Source of the DNA: Evernia prunastri
Taxonomy: Eukaryota; Ascomycota; Lecanoromycetes; Lecanorales; Parmeliaceae
Direction: 5' to 3'
Length of the DNA stretch: 21,207 nucleotides
NCBI GenBank assembly: GCA_003184365.1
Contig: NKYR01000212.1
Coordinates: 18,107 to 39,313, forward strand
Both the position numbers and the translations under genes were made by a program. The notes beneath the pieces were generated by a model. That model had not been told where the DNA came from. It ran no database searches and was given only the letters and a program-made list of their open reading frames with translations. Positions 9,542 through 17,470 of the stretch are shown here, one piece after another. Each line of letters starts with the position of its first letter. Position 1 is the stretch's first letter.

Positions 9542-10129
9542 TTAAAATGTCGTATAGTGCGTATAGTGCTTCATGGGACACAGCCCATTACAAGACAGTC
9601 CACTAACATAGTTCACCGTCAAGATTCCTTCCCTATCCGGATCATTATCTCCGCTCAGCGGTACGCTCCCACAGACATGACACCCATGGTCCACGAGATC
9701 TTGCAGTCTACGCTTGATTAAATCCCCCGTCACCCCTGTCGCAGGCACGTTGTTTCCTTGTGTGAACGCGCAGATGCCACCGAGAAAGGACTTTCCTTGT
9801 GGAATGCACACAATGAGATCGTTCGGCAAATAAAAGTCGGTGTCATTCAAGGGCCCACAGTCGTAATTCCGTGGACAATGTCGAGCTTTACCGTTGGTGA
9901 TCGTGATGAATGTTCCTATGTAGTCTGGTGGGAAGGCTTCTAGATGAGTGGGGCAAAGGATGCTGCCGCGGCAGTTGATACCAAGAGACTTGTCCAGAAA
10001 GGCGGTTGAACTGGAATTGATACTGAGACTGCGATTTTTTGGAAGAAAAATGAGGAACAGAGATATCGCGAGGATGTGACTCGGCTGCCTATCACGCCAG
10101 ATGTGGGATAGCAAGATCATTATGATCAT
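9542..10129 (-). CDS. KP4-like killer-toxin homologue, secreted cysteine-rich protein
   Basis: A 195-codon frame from ATG 10129. A hydrophobic stretch at residues 18-29 ('HILAISLFLIFL') is preceded by an unusually long polar N-terminal region, so secretion through a signal peptide is likely but not textbook. The mature part starts around 'LGINCRGS' (C53) and has exactly ten Cys, five possible disulphides. KP4-family hallmarks are the opening C-R-G-S, 'HGCHVCGSVPL' near residue 148 and 'GILTVNYVSG' just after. KP4 proteins are small secreted toxins, first known from a Ustilago totivirus and now found in many fungal genomes; the prototype blocks calcium channels in competing fungi. Here it would act outside the cell. 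Relatives lie next door (10958-11628). No RIP-type damage is seen. Confidence 0.82.
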   Translation of the reverse strand: MIIMILLSHIWRDRQPSHILAISLFLIFLPKNRSLSINSSSTAFLDKSLGINCRGSILCPTHLEAFPPDYIGTFITITNGKARHCPRNYDCGPLNDTDFYLPNDLIVCIPQGKSFLGGICAFTQGNNVPATGVTGDLIKRRLQDLVDHGCHVCGSVPLSGDNDPDREGILTVNYVSGLSCNGLCPMKHYTHYTTF

Positions 10130-10957
10130 TCGAAGCGTTAACGATATATAAGAGCATGGAATCGAGGGGCTGTGTAACGCAATAGGGAGGAGCAGTTCAA
10201 GAGACAAGCTGATGAAGCGACGATGATGAAGAGACGAGATGATAACGGCAGAAACTAAGGCGTACTTCTTGAGTCTTTTTCCTTAGTGTTGCCGCTCCTG
10301 CCGCTTTACGGGAGCCAAACAGAAGTGTGGGCTTAAAACAAATATTTGATCTTCGATCCACCATATGTAGTAGTCATCTTCCTTAGTTTGTGGTAAGCTG
10401 AGAGCTTTGAAAATTACTGCTTGACGTTGAAGCAACATCACTCGTGCATCGCAGGAAAAGGTCACGTAAAGATTCTTATAGTACTACTTTGCTTGTTCCA
10501 TTGATCGAAACCTCTGCAAGTCACGATAGTGAGGTACAAAGAAAAGTCTTGATCAGGGTAATAGTAGAGGCATTAAGAAAGCATCAAAAAGTGATATAGG
10601 AGTCCAGTTGTAGATATACCCCATCAACAGCCACTTCCTCTATCATGCTCGACAGCGACAAGGGTTTCTTCCCGGTCCTGCGCCTTAAATGTCGGTGGCA
10701 TATCTTCTGAATCGTCCGTCCTCCTAGCGTGAATGAATGGTCTATAGAGATTCTCCACTTCTTCCCTTCTCATCACAGAAAACAAGTAATATGGTGCGAA
10801 ATCTCTCGCTCTCAATGGCTCTAATTTGATGAATGACGATTCATGTGGATGAGTCGCCGCCGCGATGTGAGCAAAGTGACCTTACTCTTGTGTTTAAACC
10901 GAGATCTTGATACTTTGTCTTGGTCTTCCACGCACGATGGGAAAGCGTGGGTCCATT
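10130..10957. other. intergenic region between the two toxin-like genes
   Basis: 830 bp. It should carry the promoter of the KP4-like gene. A minus-strand frame 10815-10624 (63 codons, charged, from a TTG) could be a downstream exon or chance; I could not connect it to a neighbour. No repeats are seen. Confidence 0.4.
10144..10150 (-). promoter_or_regulatory. possible TATA box of the KP4-like gene
   Basis: On the minus strand 'cttatatatcgt' lies 15-20 bp before ATG 10129. If it is the TATA element, the leader would be extremely short, or translation starts at the next ATG (10120). Confidence 0.3.
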
Positions 10958-11628
10958 TCATATAGGGCTAGCGTTGTCATCCAGGCTATGCGGCGGCCAG
11001 GTGGTTCCGTTAGCAAAGTAGCACGGAAACGTCCCTCCTTGATCCGGCTGCTTTTCGATTGGCAACGCCGCGCACGGCACACTAGCCTCGCAATCATTGC
11101 AACCGTTAGCGGTTAGCCAGCAACCATTCTCCAGGTAGATAGAACCGCAGACTTTCACGTCCGGTTTCGAATACAAGAAATCAAACGCAGCGATAATTTG
11201 CTTTCCATGAAGACCAGTAGCATCTGGGCGACACTCGAACATTGCAGTACACCCGTTAGAAGCCAAAAAGCCGGAAATCTCGTTGATAGGAGAAGATTTA
11301 GATTCCGTTACGTAGGCTGTGTAGTTCACATAGTAGAAGTGAGGATTATAGAACGAGTAAGCGGTGCGGCAAGTCTCAGCGCCTATCGAGCTGCAAAGAC
11401 TGGAGCCTTTAGGGTTGTAACTTTCCACCGCGGGGAAAATGTCCGAAGTCGAAGCGGTGGTGGTGGAAGCCGTTGGTGATGGGGTGTAAGCCGCCGATTC
11501 AGATAAGGCAAAAGCTTGGATGGCATTAGCTATGTTAAAGGCTATTGTTATTACCGGACAGTTGTTGGCTGTAGGCTAATGTTGACGCTACCATTAGCAA
11601 CTCCCACCGCAATTTGTTCAATTGCCAT
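10958..11628 (-). CDS. second KP4/killer-toxin-like secreted cysteine-rich protein (proposed intron)
   Basis: The main frame (11541-10958) has no ATG upstream of its Cys-rich part. Joining exon 11628-11592 (12 codons from ATG) to it gives 206 codons whose first 30 residues form a plausible signal peptide (hydrophobic run, then 'AFALSES'). A Ser/Thr/Pro linker follows, then the core beginning 'YNPKGSSLCSS' and containing 'KVCGSIYLENGCWLTANGC'. The G-S-S-x-C opening and the C-G-S-x-Y-x3-G-C-x-L-T-x-N block resemble the KP4/SMK-like toxin fold, less closely than the neighbour at 9542-10129. I count ten Cys. The C-terminal tail ('TFPCYFANGTTWPPHS') is an extension. Same strand as the other toxin-like gene, about 830 bp upstream. 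Family assignment is moderate, intron model tentative. Confidence 0.58.
11542..11591 (-). other. proposed 50-nt intron in the second toxin-like gene
   Basis: On the minus strand the donor is GTAGCG (weak) and the acceptor ACAATAG. Phase fits exactly (G|CC gives Ala), and it is the only join I found that supplies an ATG and a signal peptide. Confidence 0.4.
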
Positions 11629-11771
11629 AGGCTTTGGCAGAAAGTTTGGATACTTACCTGAGTAGTATCCCACGGATTGGCGCGCAGTAAAATTCAGGGG
11701 TTCAGCCTTACAGCCCCACTACCAAAAACCACCAAAACAACGCGTCTTCCAGACAGTCAAATAACACTACC

Positions 11772-11966
11772 ATGCCTCGAAATAAGGTGTCAAATGATCT
11801 AGACCATGTGCGCAAGGATCCCAAGCCTACCAAAGTACCAAAAGAACCTCCCCCAAAGCCATGGCCATTGCCCAAGTTCACCCCTACCAAAATCAAGCCA
11901 TATTCTGATGGCCAGGGTCAATTGCCAGCTACCATTGCTCCCAATAATCCCTATGCTATTGATTGA
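11772..11966 (+). pseudogene. N-terminal fragment of a probable piggyBac-like transposase, cut by a LINE
   Basis: ATG 11772 (good context, accATGcc) opens a basic, Pro/Lys-rich frame ending in 'TIAPNNPYAID'. The run 'PWPLPKFTPTKIKPYSDGQG' followed by 'PATIAPNNPYA' resembles the segment just before the DDE domain of fungal piggyBac-type transposases. The frame stops inside the (TTGA)n run at 11957-11976, which I read as the 3' tail of the LINE. The rest of the gene is therefore displaced or lost. Alternatives are another transposon protein or a chance proline-rich ORF. Confidence 0.42.
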
Positions 11967-12124
11967 TTGATTGATTGTTTTATACGCCTATGCTAGCTAC
12001 TTGATGTAAGCTAATGAGGGTAACATTAACGCTGAACCAGCTTTACGGCTGGGCGTTGAAGAAACCTGAGGGCGAACCTCTGGACAAAAACTTCAACTAA
12101 ACAGTACGCTCTCCCTTCTGCTGT

Positions 12125-12137
12125 GCTCCTTAGGAGC
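12125..12137. repeat. LINE 3' UTR hairpin, GCTCCT-T-AGGAGC
   Basis: Perfect 6-bp inverted arms with one loop base, in the 3' UTR. Confidence 0.6.
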
Positions 12138-12214
12138 CCTATTACACCACCGCACATCTCTCTACTTCTTTGCGCCGACTCTTCTATTCTCTGACTTTTG
12201 TATCTCTGATCGCC

Positions 12215-12232
12215 CCCGCCTCTAGAGGCGGG
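12215..12232. repeat. 18-bp perfect palindrome overlapping the LINE ORF2 stop codon
   Basis: CCCGCCTCTAGAGGCGGG is its own reverse complement. The TAG stop codon of ORF2 lies at its centre. The RNA could form a strong stem or a dimer contact at the start of the 3' UTR. Confidence 0.75.
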
Positions 12233-12251
12233 TACGATCGCTTCTTCGTGC

Positions 12252-12264
12252 GCCCTTTTTGGGC
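12252..12264. repeat. LINE hairpin GCCC-TTTTT-GGGC
   Basis: Four-bp GC arms with a five-base loop, in the last codons of ORF2. Confidence 0.5.
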
Positions 12265-12277
12265 TTAATGGTCTCCT

Positions 12278-12293
12278 CTACCCCGAGGGGTAG
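12278..12293. repeat. LINE hairpin CTACCCC-GA-GGGGTAG
   Basis: Seven-bp perfect arms with a two-base loop, in the last codons of ORF2. With the neighbours it forms a cluster of stems across the ORF/UTR border. Confidence 0.6.
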
Positions 12294-12335
12294 TCTTGAC
12301 CGTTGGAGTTGTTCGCTGGCCAACTCGAAGCTGTT

Positions 12336-12336
12336 N
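12336..12336. other. assembly join (single N)
   Basis: The left flank is found again ending at 12962 and the right flank again starting at 13038. Confidence 0.85.
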
Positions 12337-12905
12337 CCTGGTACCCGCCTCCGCAAGTAGCCGTGGTTTATCCTCCCGCGATCTCGGACAGAAGAGGAGG
12401 ATATGCTTGACATCTTGTCTTCTCCATCCGCACCTGCAGTCGGGGTCGATACCTGGAACCCTTATCCTGTTGAGGAATGCGTTAAGCCCGATTTTGCCGC
12501 TTCTCATTTGGACAGCGACCGAGCTCTCAGCCTTCCTCAGCATCTTGTGGTGGTCGAACCTGCCGTCATATAAGTTCCCTGCCTGGGCAGGGGTTCTCGT
12601 TGCGATAGGAATTCTTCGTTGATATTTTTCCCATTTCTTGGATCTCCGTTCTCGGAACCAGTCTTGTATTTCCCGTCCAATTACGTCAATGCTCTGATAT
12701 TCCTCGACGTCCCTATATGGATTAACCCAATTCTTCTTTCTTCTTGTGCTGGTGGCCGCTAGGTCCCAGCTTTTTTCTTTCAGGGCTTTAAGAGCCCAGG
12801 CCTCTTTCGTCACCGTAGGTGTAGGCCCTCGTTTCCTTTTCCTGCCTCTGCTACCCTGGAAGTACCGGGCGATTCGCTCGTTGCCCTCTTTCGTGGCGGG
12901 GGGGG
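12337..12905 (-). mobile_element. LINE ORF2 C-terminal fragment (redundant copy)
   Basis: Identical by eye to 13038-13606 (offset 701) apart from one base in the final G run next to the N. It encodes the stretch from the post-thumb linker through the C-terminal CCHC knuckle. As both ends abut Ns and all of it recurs next door, it is probably an unmerged contig rather than a separate insertion. Confidence 0.7.
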
Positions 12906-12906
12906 N
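12906..12906. other. assembly join (single N)
   Basis: The left flank repeats 13606 and the right flank repeats 12280. Confidence 0.85.
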
Positions 12907-13638
12907 ACCCCGAGGGGTAGTCTTGACCGTTGGAGTTGTTCGCTGGCCAACTCGAAGCTGTTTAACCAGCCGGAGTTAACCATCCACCTTGCCGCTACCC
13001 GGATCCCTTTGGTCGTGGTCAGCATTGTCTGGAAGTCCCTGGTACCCGCCTCCGCAAGTAGCCGTGGTTTATCCTCCCGCGATCTCGGACAGAAGAGGAG
13101 GATATGCTTGACATCTTGTCTTCTCCATCCGCACCTGCAGTCGGGGTCGATACCTGGAACCCTTATCCTGTTGAGGAATGCGTTAAGCCCGATTTTGCCG
13201 CTTCTCATTTGGACAGCGACCGAGCTCTCAGCCTTCCTCAGCATCTTGTGGTGGTCGAACCTGCCGTCATATAAGTTCCCTGCCTGGGCAGGGGTTCTCG
13301 TTGCGATAGGAATTCTTCGTTGATATTTTTCCCATTTCTTGGATCTCCGTTCTCGGAACCAGTCTTGTATTTCCCGTCCAATTACGTCAATGCTCTGATA
13401 TTCCTCGACGTCCCTATATGGATTAACCCAATTCTTCTTTCTTCTTGTGCTGGTGGCCGCTAGGTCCCAGCTTTTTTCTTTCAGGGCTTTAAGAGCCCAG
13501 GCCTCTTTCGTCACCGTAGGTGTAGGCCCTCGTTTCCTTTTCCTGCCTCTGCTACCCTGGAAGTACCGGGCGATTCGCTCGTTGCCCTCTTTCGTGGCGG
13601 GGTGGGTACCTCGTAGAGCTTGGTGTTGCAATACCAGC
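12907..13638 (-). mobile_element. Tad1-like LINE ORF2, C-terminal region with CCHC knuckle
   Basis: Open minus-strand frame from 'HQALRGTHPATKEGNERI' to 'WLNSFELASEQLQ'. It contains a basic linker ('RKRKRGPTP'), 'KAESSVAVQMRSGKIGLNAF' and the C-terminal zinc knuckle C-x-C-x8-H-x4-C (coded at about 13089-13139), all typical of the end of fungal non-LTR ORF2 proteins. No Y/F-T-D-G RNase H motif appears between thumb and knuckle, so this lineage seems to lack RNase H there. The frame is undamaged and not RIP-like. At 13638 the LINE stops in mid-frame against repeat D; the continuing sequence is found at 15299-15952. Confidence 0.8.
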
Positions 13639-13804
13639 CAGCGATCGATTTAGGAGGTCGAAATCCTGCTCTTCAGGCCCTCCACCCAGTTTGCGCCCTG
13701 TGATTGCTTCGAGGTCACTTTCGCACTTGGCTCAGACTTTTCCTCTAGGCCAGGGTTTCACGTAGTTGGTGGGCAAGGCCAACCATCGCCTGAGTCGATC
13801 GCTG
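13639..13804. repeat. inverted repeat inside D (20-bp arms, 16 matches)
   Basis: Ten perfect bases at the outer ends (CAGCGATCGA ... TCGATCGCTG), weaker inward. It could be a terminal inverted repeat of a 166-bp element or a structural end. The second copy lies at 14545-14710. Confidence 0.45.
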
Positions 13805-13982
13805 TTTACTCCTTAAGCATACCTCCTACGAGACTAGGTGTACGGCACCGCTTTGGCTTGCTCTCTGCTCCGCCTCAGGCCCTCATTGTGAGGTAGTTGA
13901 CTTCTCGTAGCTCTCGGTATACCGACATGCGCATACTGTCCTCTCGGGCTGTGTAGATAGTCTCATCCAGCCCCAATGACTG
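13639..13982 (-). repeat. repeat D, copy 1
   Basis: Recurs at 14545-14888 (offset 906), identical by eye. Its left edge 'cagcgatcgatttagg' meets LINE sequence at two different LINE positions in the two copies, so it is a genuine element terminus. On the minus strand a frame reads 'SLGLDETIYTAREDSMRMSV' and ends at a TGA at 13877-13875, followed by about 235 bp of apparent 3' UTR. I do not recognise the protein. The inverted pair CAGCGATCGA (13639-13648) / TCGATCGCTG (13795-13804) is noted separately. Confidence 0.65.
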
Positions 13983-13983
13983 N
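13983..13983. other. assembly join (single N)
   Basis: Follows '...caatgactg' of repeat D. The other copy also meets an N within three bases of the same point (14892). Confidence 0.85.
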
Positions 13984-14189
13984 CGAGGACAGTTGACACC
14001 AGACCTATTACGTTCCCTATCTAAATGACCTAACCAACGGGTTACCTCTTTCCGGCAACGGGTCTCGGCGCTAGATTTCCTATCTCTCAGCGTCCGAGAC
14101 CCTCCAAACACGGCATTCAAATCGAATTATCAATGATAGAAAGGGGGGGAGCATGTTGATCAAAAGTCCTAAACATGCCAAGACTTTTC

Positions 14190-14213
14190 GGATCCGGACC
14201 CGGACCCGGACCC
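14190..14213 (+). repeat. hexamer tandem repeat GGATCC(GGACCC)3
   Basis: Four contiguous 6-bp units, the first with one base changed. Confidence 0.7.
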
Positions 14214-14323
14214 GATAGCCAAACTTGGGCCATCTTCCGAATATTACTATAAATTTCAGTATTCTAACTAGGGCAGTCGATTTTCGCTGTAGGCTTGGCA
14301 TATTTAGAATAGAATACAAGAAA

Positions 14324-14407
14324 CAGGGGGTTTTTGGTGCAGACCCCCTGCGGGGACCGACTCACTATGCAGCTAAAAATTAAAGTCACGGTCTAAGCAG
14401 GGGGTCG
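14324..14407. repeat. nested inverted repeats CAGGGGG / CCCCCTG / GCAGGGGGTC
   Basis: CAGGGGG (14324-14330) pairs with CCCCCTG (14344-14350). The latter's longer form GACCCCCTGC (14342-14351) also pairs with GCAGGGGGTC (14398-14407), so two alternative stems compete for one central arm. Confidence 0.6.
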
Positions 14408-14425
14408 AAAGCTAATGGAGACAAA

Positions 14426-14542
14426 CGTCGAGCCTGCTAGGCATTCTAGGGCCCGTTTCTGTCCTACGGCTCGGGCCGTTAGCTGAGCGATGTGTGGTCC
14501 CCACCGAAGTTTAGTATCCACGTGCAAGCCCAGTACCCTGAT
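14426..14542 (-). mobile_element. 117-bp LINE ORF2 fragment (thumb region)
   Basis: Matches 15572-15688. It is bounded on the left by unrelated DNA and on the right by repeat D, with no N at either side of this piece. Confidence 0.75.
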
Positions 14543-14544
14543 GC

Positions 14545-14891
14545 CAGCGATCGATTTAGGAGGTCGAAATCCTGCTCTTCAGGCCCTCCACCCAGTTTGC
14601 GCCCTGTGATTGCTTCGAGGTCACTTTCGCACTTGGCTCAGACTTTTCCTCTAGGCCAGGGTTTCACGTAGTTGGTGGGCAAGGCCAACCATCGCCTGAG
14701 TCGATCGCTGTTTACTCCTTAAGCATACCTCCTACGAGACTAGGTGTACGGCACCGCTTTGGCTTGCTCTCTGCTCCGCCTCAGGCCCTCATTGTGAGGT
14801 AGTTGACTTCTCGTAGCTCTCGGTATACCGACATGCGCATACTGTCCTCTCGGGCTGTGTAGATAGTCTCATCCAGCCCCAATGACTGGCA
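14545..14891 (-). repeat. repeat D, copy 2
   Basis: Same sequence as 13639-13982, here joined to the LINE at '...ccctgatg' instead of '...aataccag'. Ends three bases later at the N (14892). Confidence 0.65.
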
Positions 14892-14892
14892 N
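14892..14892. other. assembly join (single N)
   Basis: The right flank 'agcctgctaggcattc' recurs at 15579 and 14433. Confidence 0.85.
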
Positions 14893-15287
14893 AGCCTGCT
14901 AGGCATTCTAGGGCCCGTTTCTGTCCTACGGCTCGGGCCGTTAGCTGAGCGATGTGTGGTCCCCACCGAAGTTTAGTATCCACGTGCAAGCCCAGTACCC
15001 TGATGCTTGGGCTAGGGTCTATCTTGACTTCGTTGAAGTCCAAGGATGCTTCCATATTGAACCTCTTTGGGCTCCTTGTTAGGTGTACCAGCTCGTATTT
15101 CTTAGGGGCGAACGTTGCGCCGTGTGTCTTGGCCCACTCGAGGCAGATGTCGTGAGCCTTGTGTAGCACTCTACAGTTGTCTTCTGTGCTCCCGCTATAT
15201 GCCAGCAGGTGAATATCATCGACGAAACCTCCCGTCTGAATAGGGAGAGCGGATTCTTCTTTTTTAATAATTATAAAAATATCGATA
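14893..15287 (-). mobile_element. LINE ORF2 fragment (RT motif FVDD), redundant copy
   Basis: Equals 15579-15973 (offset 686) with one A/G difference (15198/15884). It includes the same passage from LINE into AT-rich DNA, so it most likely represents the same locus read twice. Confidence 0.7.
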
Positions 15288-15288
15288 N
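15288..15288. other. assembly join (single N)
   Basis: The left flank equals 15964-15973 and the right flank equals 13599-13638. Confidence 0.85.
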
Positions 15289-15955
15289 GGGGTGGGTACC
15301 TCGTAGAGCTTGGTGTTGCAATACCAGCTTGTCGAGTTGGTATTCCAGGGGGGCTATAGAAGCCTCCGCCTCTAGGACCGGGATGGGAGTTGCCTTATAT
15401 GCTCCGGTCACCCTGCGAAGACACTCATTTTGTATCTTGGTTAGCTTCTCGGAGGGCTTCCGGGAGAATCCTTCTATCCCGCGAGGGTGGTGCCAAATCG
15501 GCGCTGCGAACGTTAACATCGGGCGTATTACCATACTATACACCGTGCGGCACTTGGCGAATGTCGCTCCCCACGTCGAGCCTGCTAGGCATTCTAGGGC
15601 CCGTTTCTGTCCTACGGCTCGGGCCGTTAGCTGAGCGATGTGTGGTCCCCACCGAAGTTTAGTATCCACGTGCAAGCCCAGTACCCTGATGCTTGGGCTA
15701 GGGTCTATCTTGACTTCGTTGAAGTCCAAGGATGCTTCCATATTGAACCTCTTTGGGCTCCTTGTTAGGTGTACCAGCTCGTATTTCTTAGGGGCGAACG
15801 TTGCGCCGTGTGTCTTGGCCCACTCGAGGCAGATGTCGTGAGCCTTGTGTAGCACTCTACAGTTGTCTTCTGTGCTCCCGCTGTATGCCAGCAGGTGAAT
15901 ATCATCGACGAAACCTCCCGTCTGAATAGGGAGAGCGGATTCTTCTTTTTTAATA
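15289..15955 (-). mobile_element. Tad1-like LINE ORF2, 5'-truncated reverse transcriptase
   Basis: The minus-strand frame starts near 'EESALPIQTGGFVDDIHLLA' and runs through 'HGATFAPKKYELVHLTR', 'IRVLGLHVDTKLRWGPHI', 'STWGATFAKCRTVYSMV' and 'LRRVTGAYKATP' to 'HQALRGTHP', i.e. RT motif C (FVDD, 15901-15912), palm end and thumb. RT motifs A and B and any ORF1 or endonuclease are absent: at about 15955 the sequence changes abruptly into RIP-type AT-rich DNA. A 5' truncation like this is the usual result of incomplete reverse transcription. The catalytic DD and frame are intact, but the fragment is not a complete enzyme. Confidence 0.85.
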
Positions 15956-17174
15956 ATTATAAAAATATCGATAAAATTATATTTTAAAATATCGTATTAC
16001 GAAAAGTTCGATGTAACTTTGAAATAATTATAACGATAACTTTTTTTAATATTACTTTTATTCTTCTTTAAGACGATTATATCGCTTATTTTCGCTTTAA
16101 AAAATTTCTAAATATTATTATTTAATTCGTCTATAATATAATAATTAATTTTAATCTCGTTAAATTATTTCGTGTGATAGAACTTATTTTCTAAAACGGC
16201 ATTTTTATATAAAATCGTTACGATGTCGAGATCCTCGATTATATATTTTAAAACGTTCGAAATAATATTAATTCTTTTAATGAAATCGTTATATACTTTT
16301 ACGAAAACTTTCGTTAAGTGTTTTCGATTATTAAGAATATCGAATTAAATCGTATTACTTTAATTATTCTTAGAACGTTCTTTTTTTAAAGTTATATTTA
16401 AATTTTCAAATTAACGAAAAATATACGACTTCGCAATTCAAGTTTAATCGATTAAGATCGAATTAATATAAAAGAATTCGTTTAAAATCTATTAAATATA
16501 AATAATAAGATCGCTATAAGTATCGTTAAAGAATATATTATTAATTAATTCATCGACTAACTAGCAGAAGACTTCGTTATTATATTAATTAATACTATTT
16601 ATAATAATATCGATCTATATCGCTCGACTAATTTTTATACGTCTAAAATAATTCTTTATATTCTTAATAAAAACGTTATTCGATTTAATATTTAAGTACT
16701 TAAAAAGTTTTTTAAGACGAAGATCGTTTATTAAAGTCGCGATTAAGTCGTTAATAAAGAAGATAACTTTCTTCTTTCTATCGAAATAATAAATATCTTC
16801 AAATCTATCGTTCTTTTATAACATTATTTGAAATTAAAATAGAACTATATAATTATACTACTAAGAAATTTAAAATAGATAATAAATTTATATAATAATA
16901 TACGTCTATAAGTTAAGCAAATTAAAATAAAAATACTTATTCTCGAAGACGAATATAACAATAAACGTTATTATATATCGCGTATTTTATTATTATCGTC
17001 GAATTCGAATAATCTATATACTCTCTTTCGACGAATTTAGTATTTTATTTATTTGACGTTTAATATAATTATTAATAAGTCGTAAAAATAATCATTATAA
17101 TACGTCGATTTAAATCTCTATTCGAAGATTTTCGCGTATAATTAATTATATATAATTTTAAGTAAAATTATTAA

Positions 17175-17430
17175 TAAAAATAAGCTAGCTATTATAGTTA
17201 CAAAGAATCTATCGAGAAAGCAGTCGAATCGATCGACGAGATATATTAGAAATAAGATAATTAAGCAAGTTCTTCTATCGACGACGAGTTTATAGTAGTG
17301 AAATTAGACGAATATCGTATAAAAGGAATAGATAGAAATCGCATAGTAGATATTGTAGGCGATTGTCGTATAGATCGCAATCAGAGTCTAATTTTATAGA
17401 GCTAACTGCATTTTGATGTAGCGCCATGAA
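17175..17430. other. less mutated island in the AT-rich block
   Basis: Contains CpA and TpG again ('gctaactgcattttgatgta') and longer open stretches on both strands, none recognised. It ends just before the copia remnant starts at about 17455. Confidence 0.45.
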
Positions 17431-17470
17431 TTTAATTTATAGATCTATACTTATTTATTCTATTAATATA

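Larger units (their letters stand above)
11957..12335 (-). mobile_element. LINE 3' end: ORF2 C-terminus, 3' UTR and (CAAT)n tail
   Basis: On the minus strand the ORF2 frame ends '...LPLGVEETIKPKKGARRSDRTRL' at a TAG at 12224-12222. A 3' UTR of about 245 nt follows, then four to five CAAT units (11957-11976). Simple-repeat tails are typical of non-LTR elements that move by target-primed reverse transcription. Bases 12280-12335 recur exactly at 12907-12962, which ties this piece to the coding fragment on the right. Confidence 0.75.
13984..14425. other. unassigned segment, probably transposon flank
   Basis: The minus strand up to ATG 14120 reads 'EVTRWLGHLDRERNRSGVNC' into the N and may be an upstream part of the repeat D protein. 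From 14121 onwards there is no coding signal. It holds four hexamers (14190-14213) and stem-forming CAGGGGG/CCCCCTG motifs (14324-14407). Such GGACCC runs and CAGGGG termini recall hAT transposon ends, but I cannot delimit an element. Confidence 0.4.

Noticed and set aside
10894..11116. Short ORFs on both strands over the end of the second toxin-like gene
   Set aside because: Shadows of the Cys-rich frame, which has the regular cysteine pattern and explains the region.
11569..11657. Strong donor CAG|GTAAGT with acceptor CTACAG as a coding intron of the second toxin-like gene
   Set aside because: The joined upstream frame closes at a stop without any ATG. It could still be a 5' UTR intron.
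14080..14319. 79-codon minus-strand ORF with an R-V-R-V-R-V run
   Set aside because: The run is just the translation of the GGACCC hexamer array.
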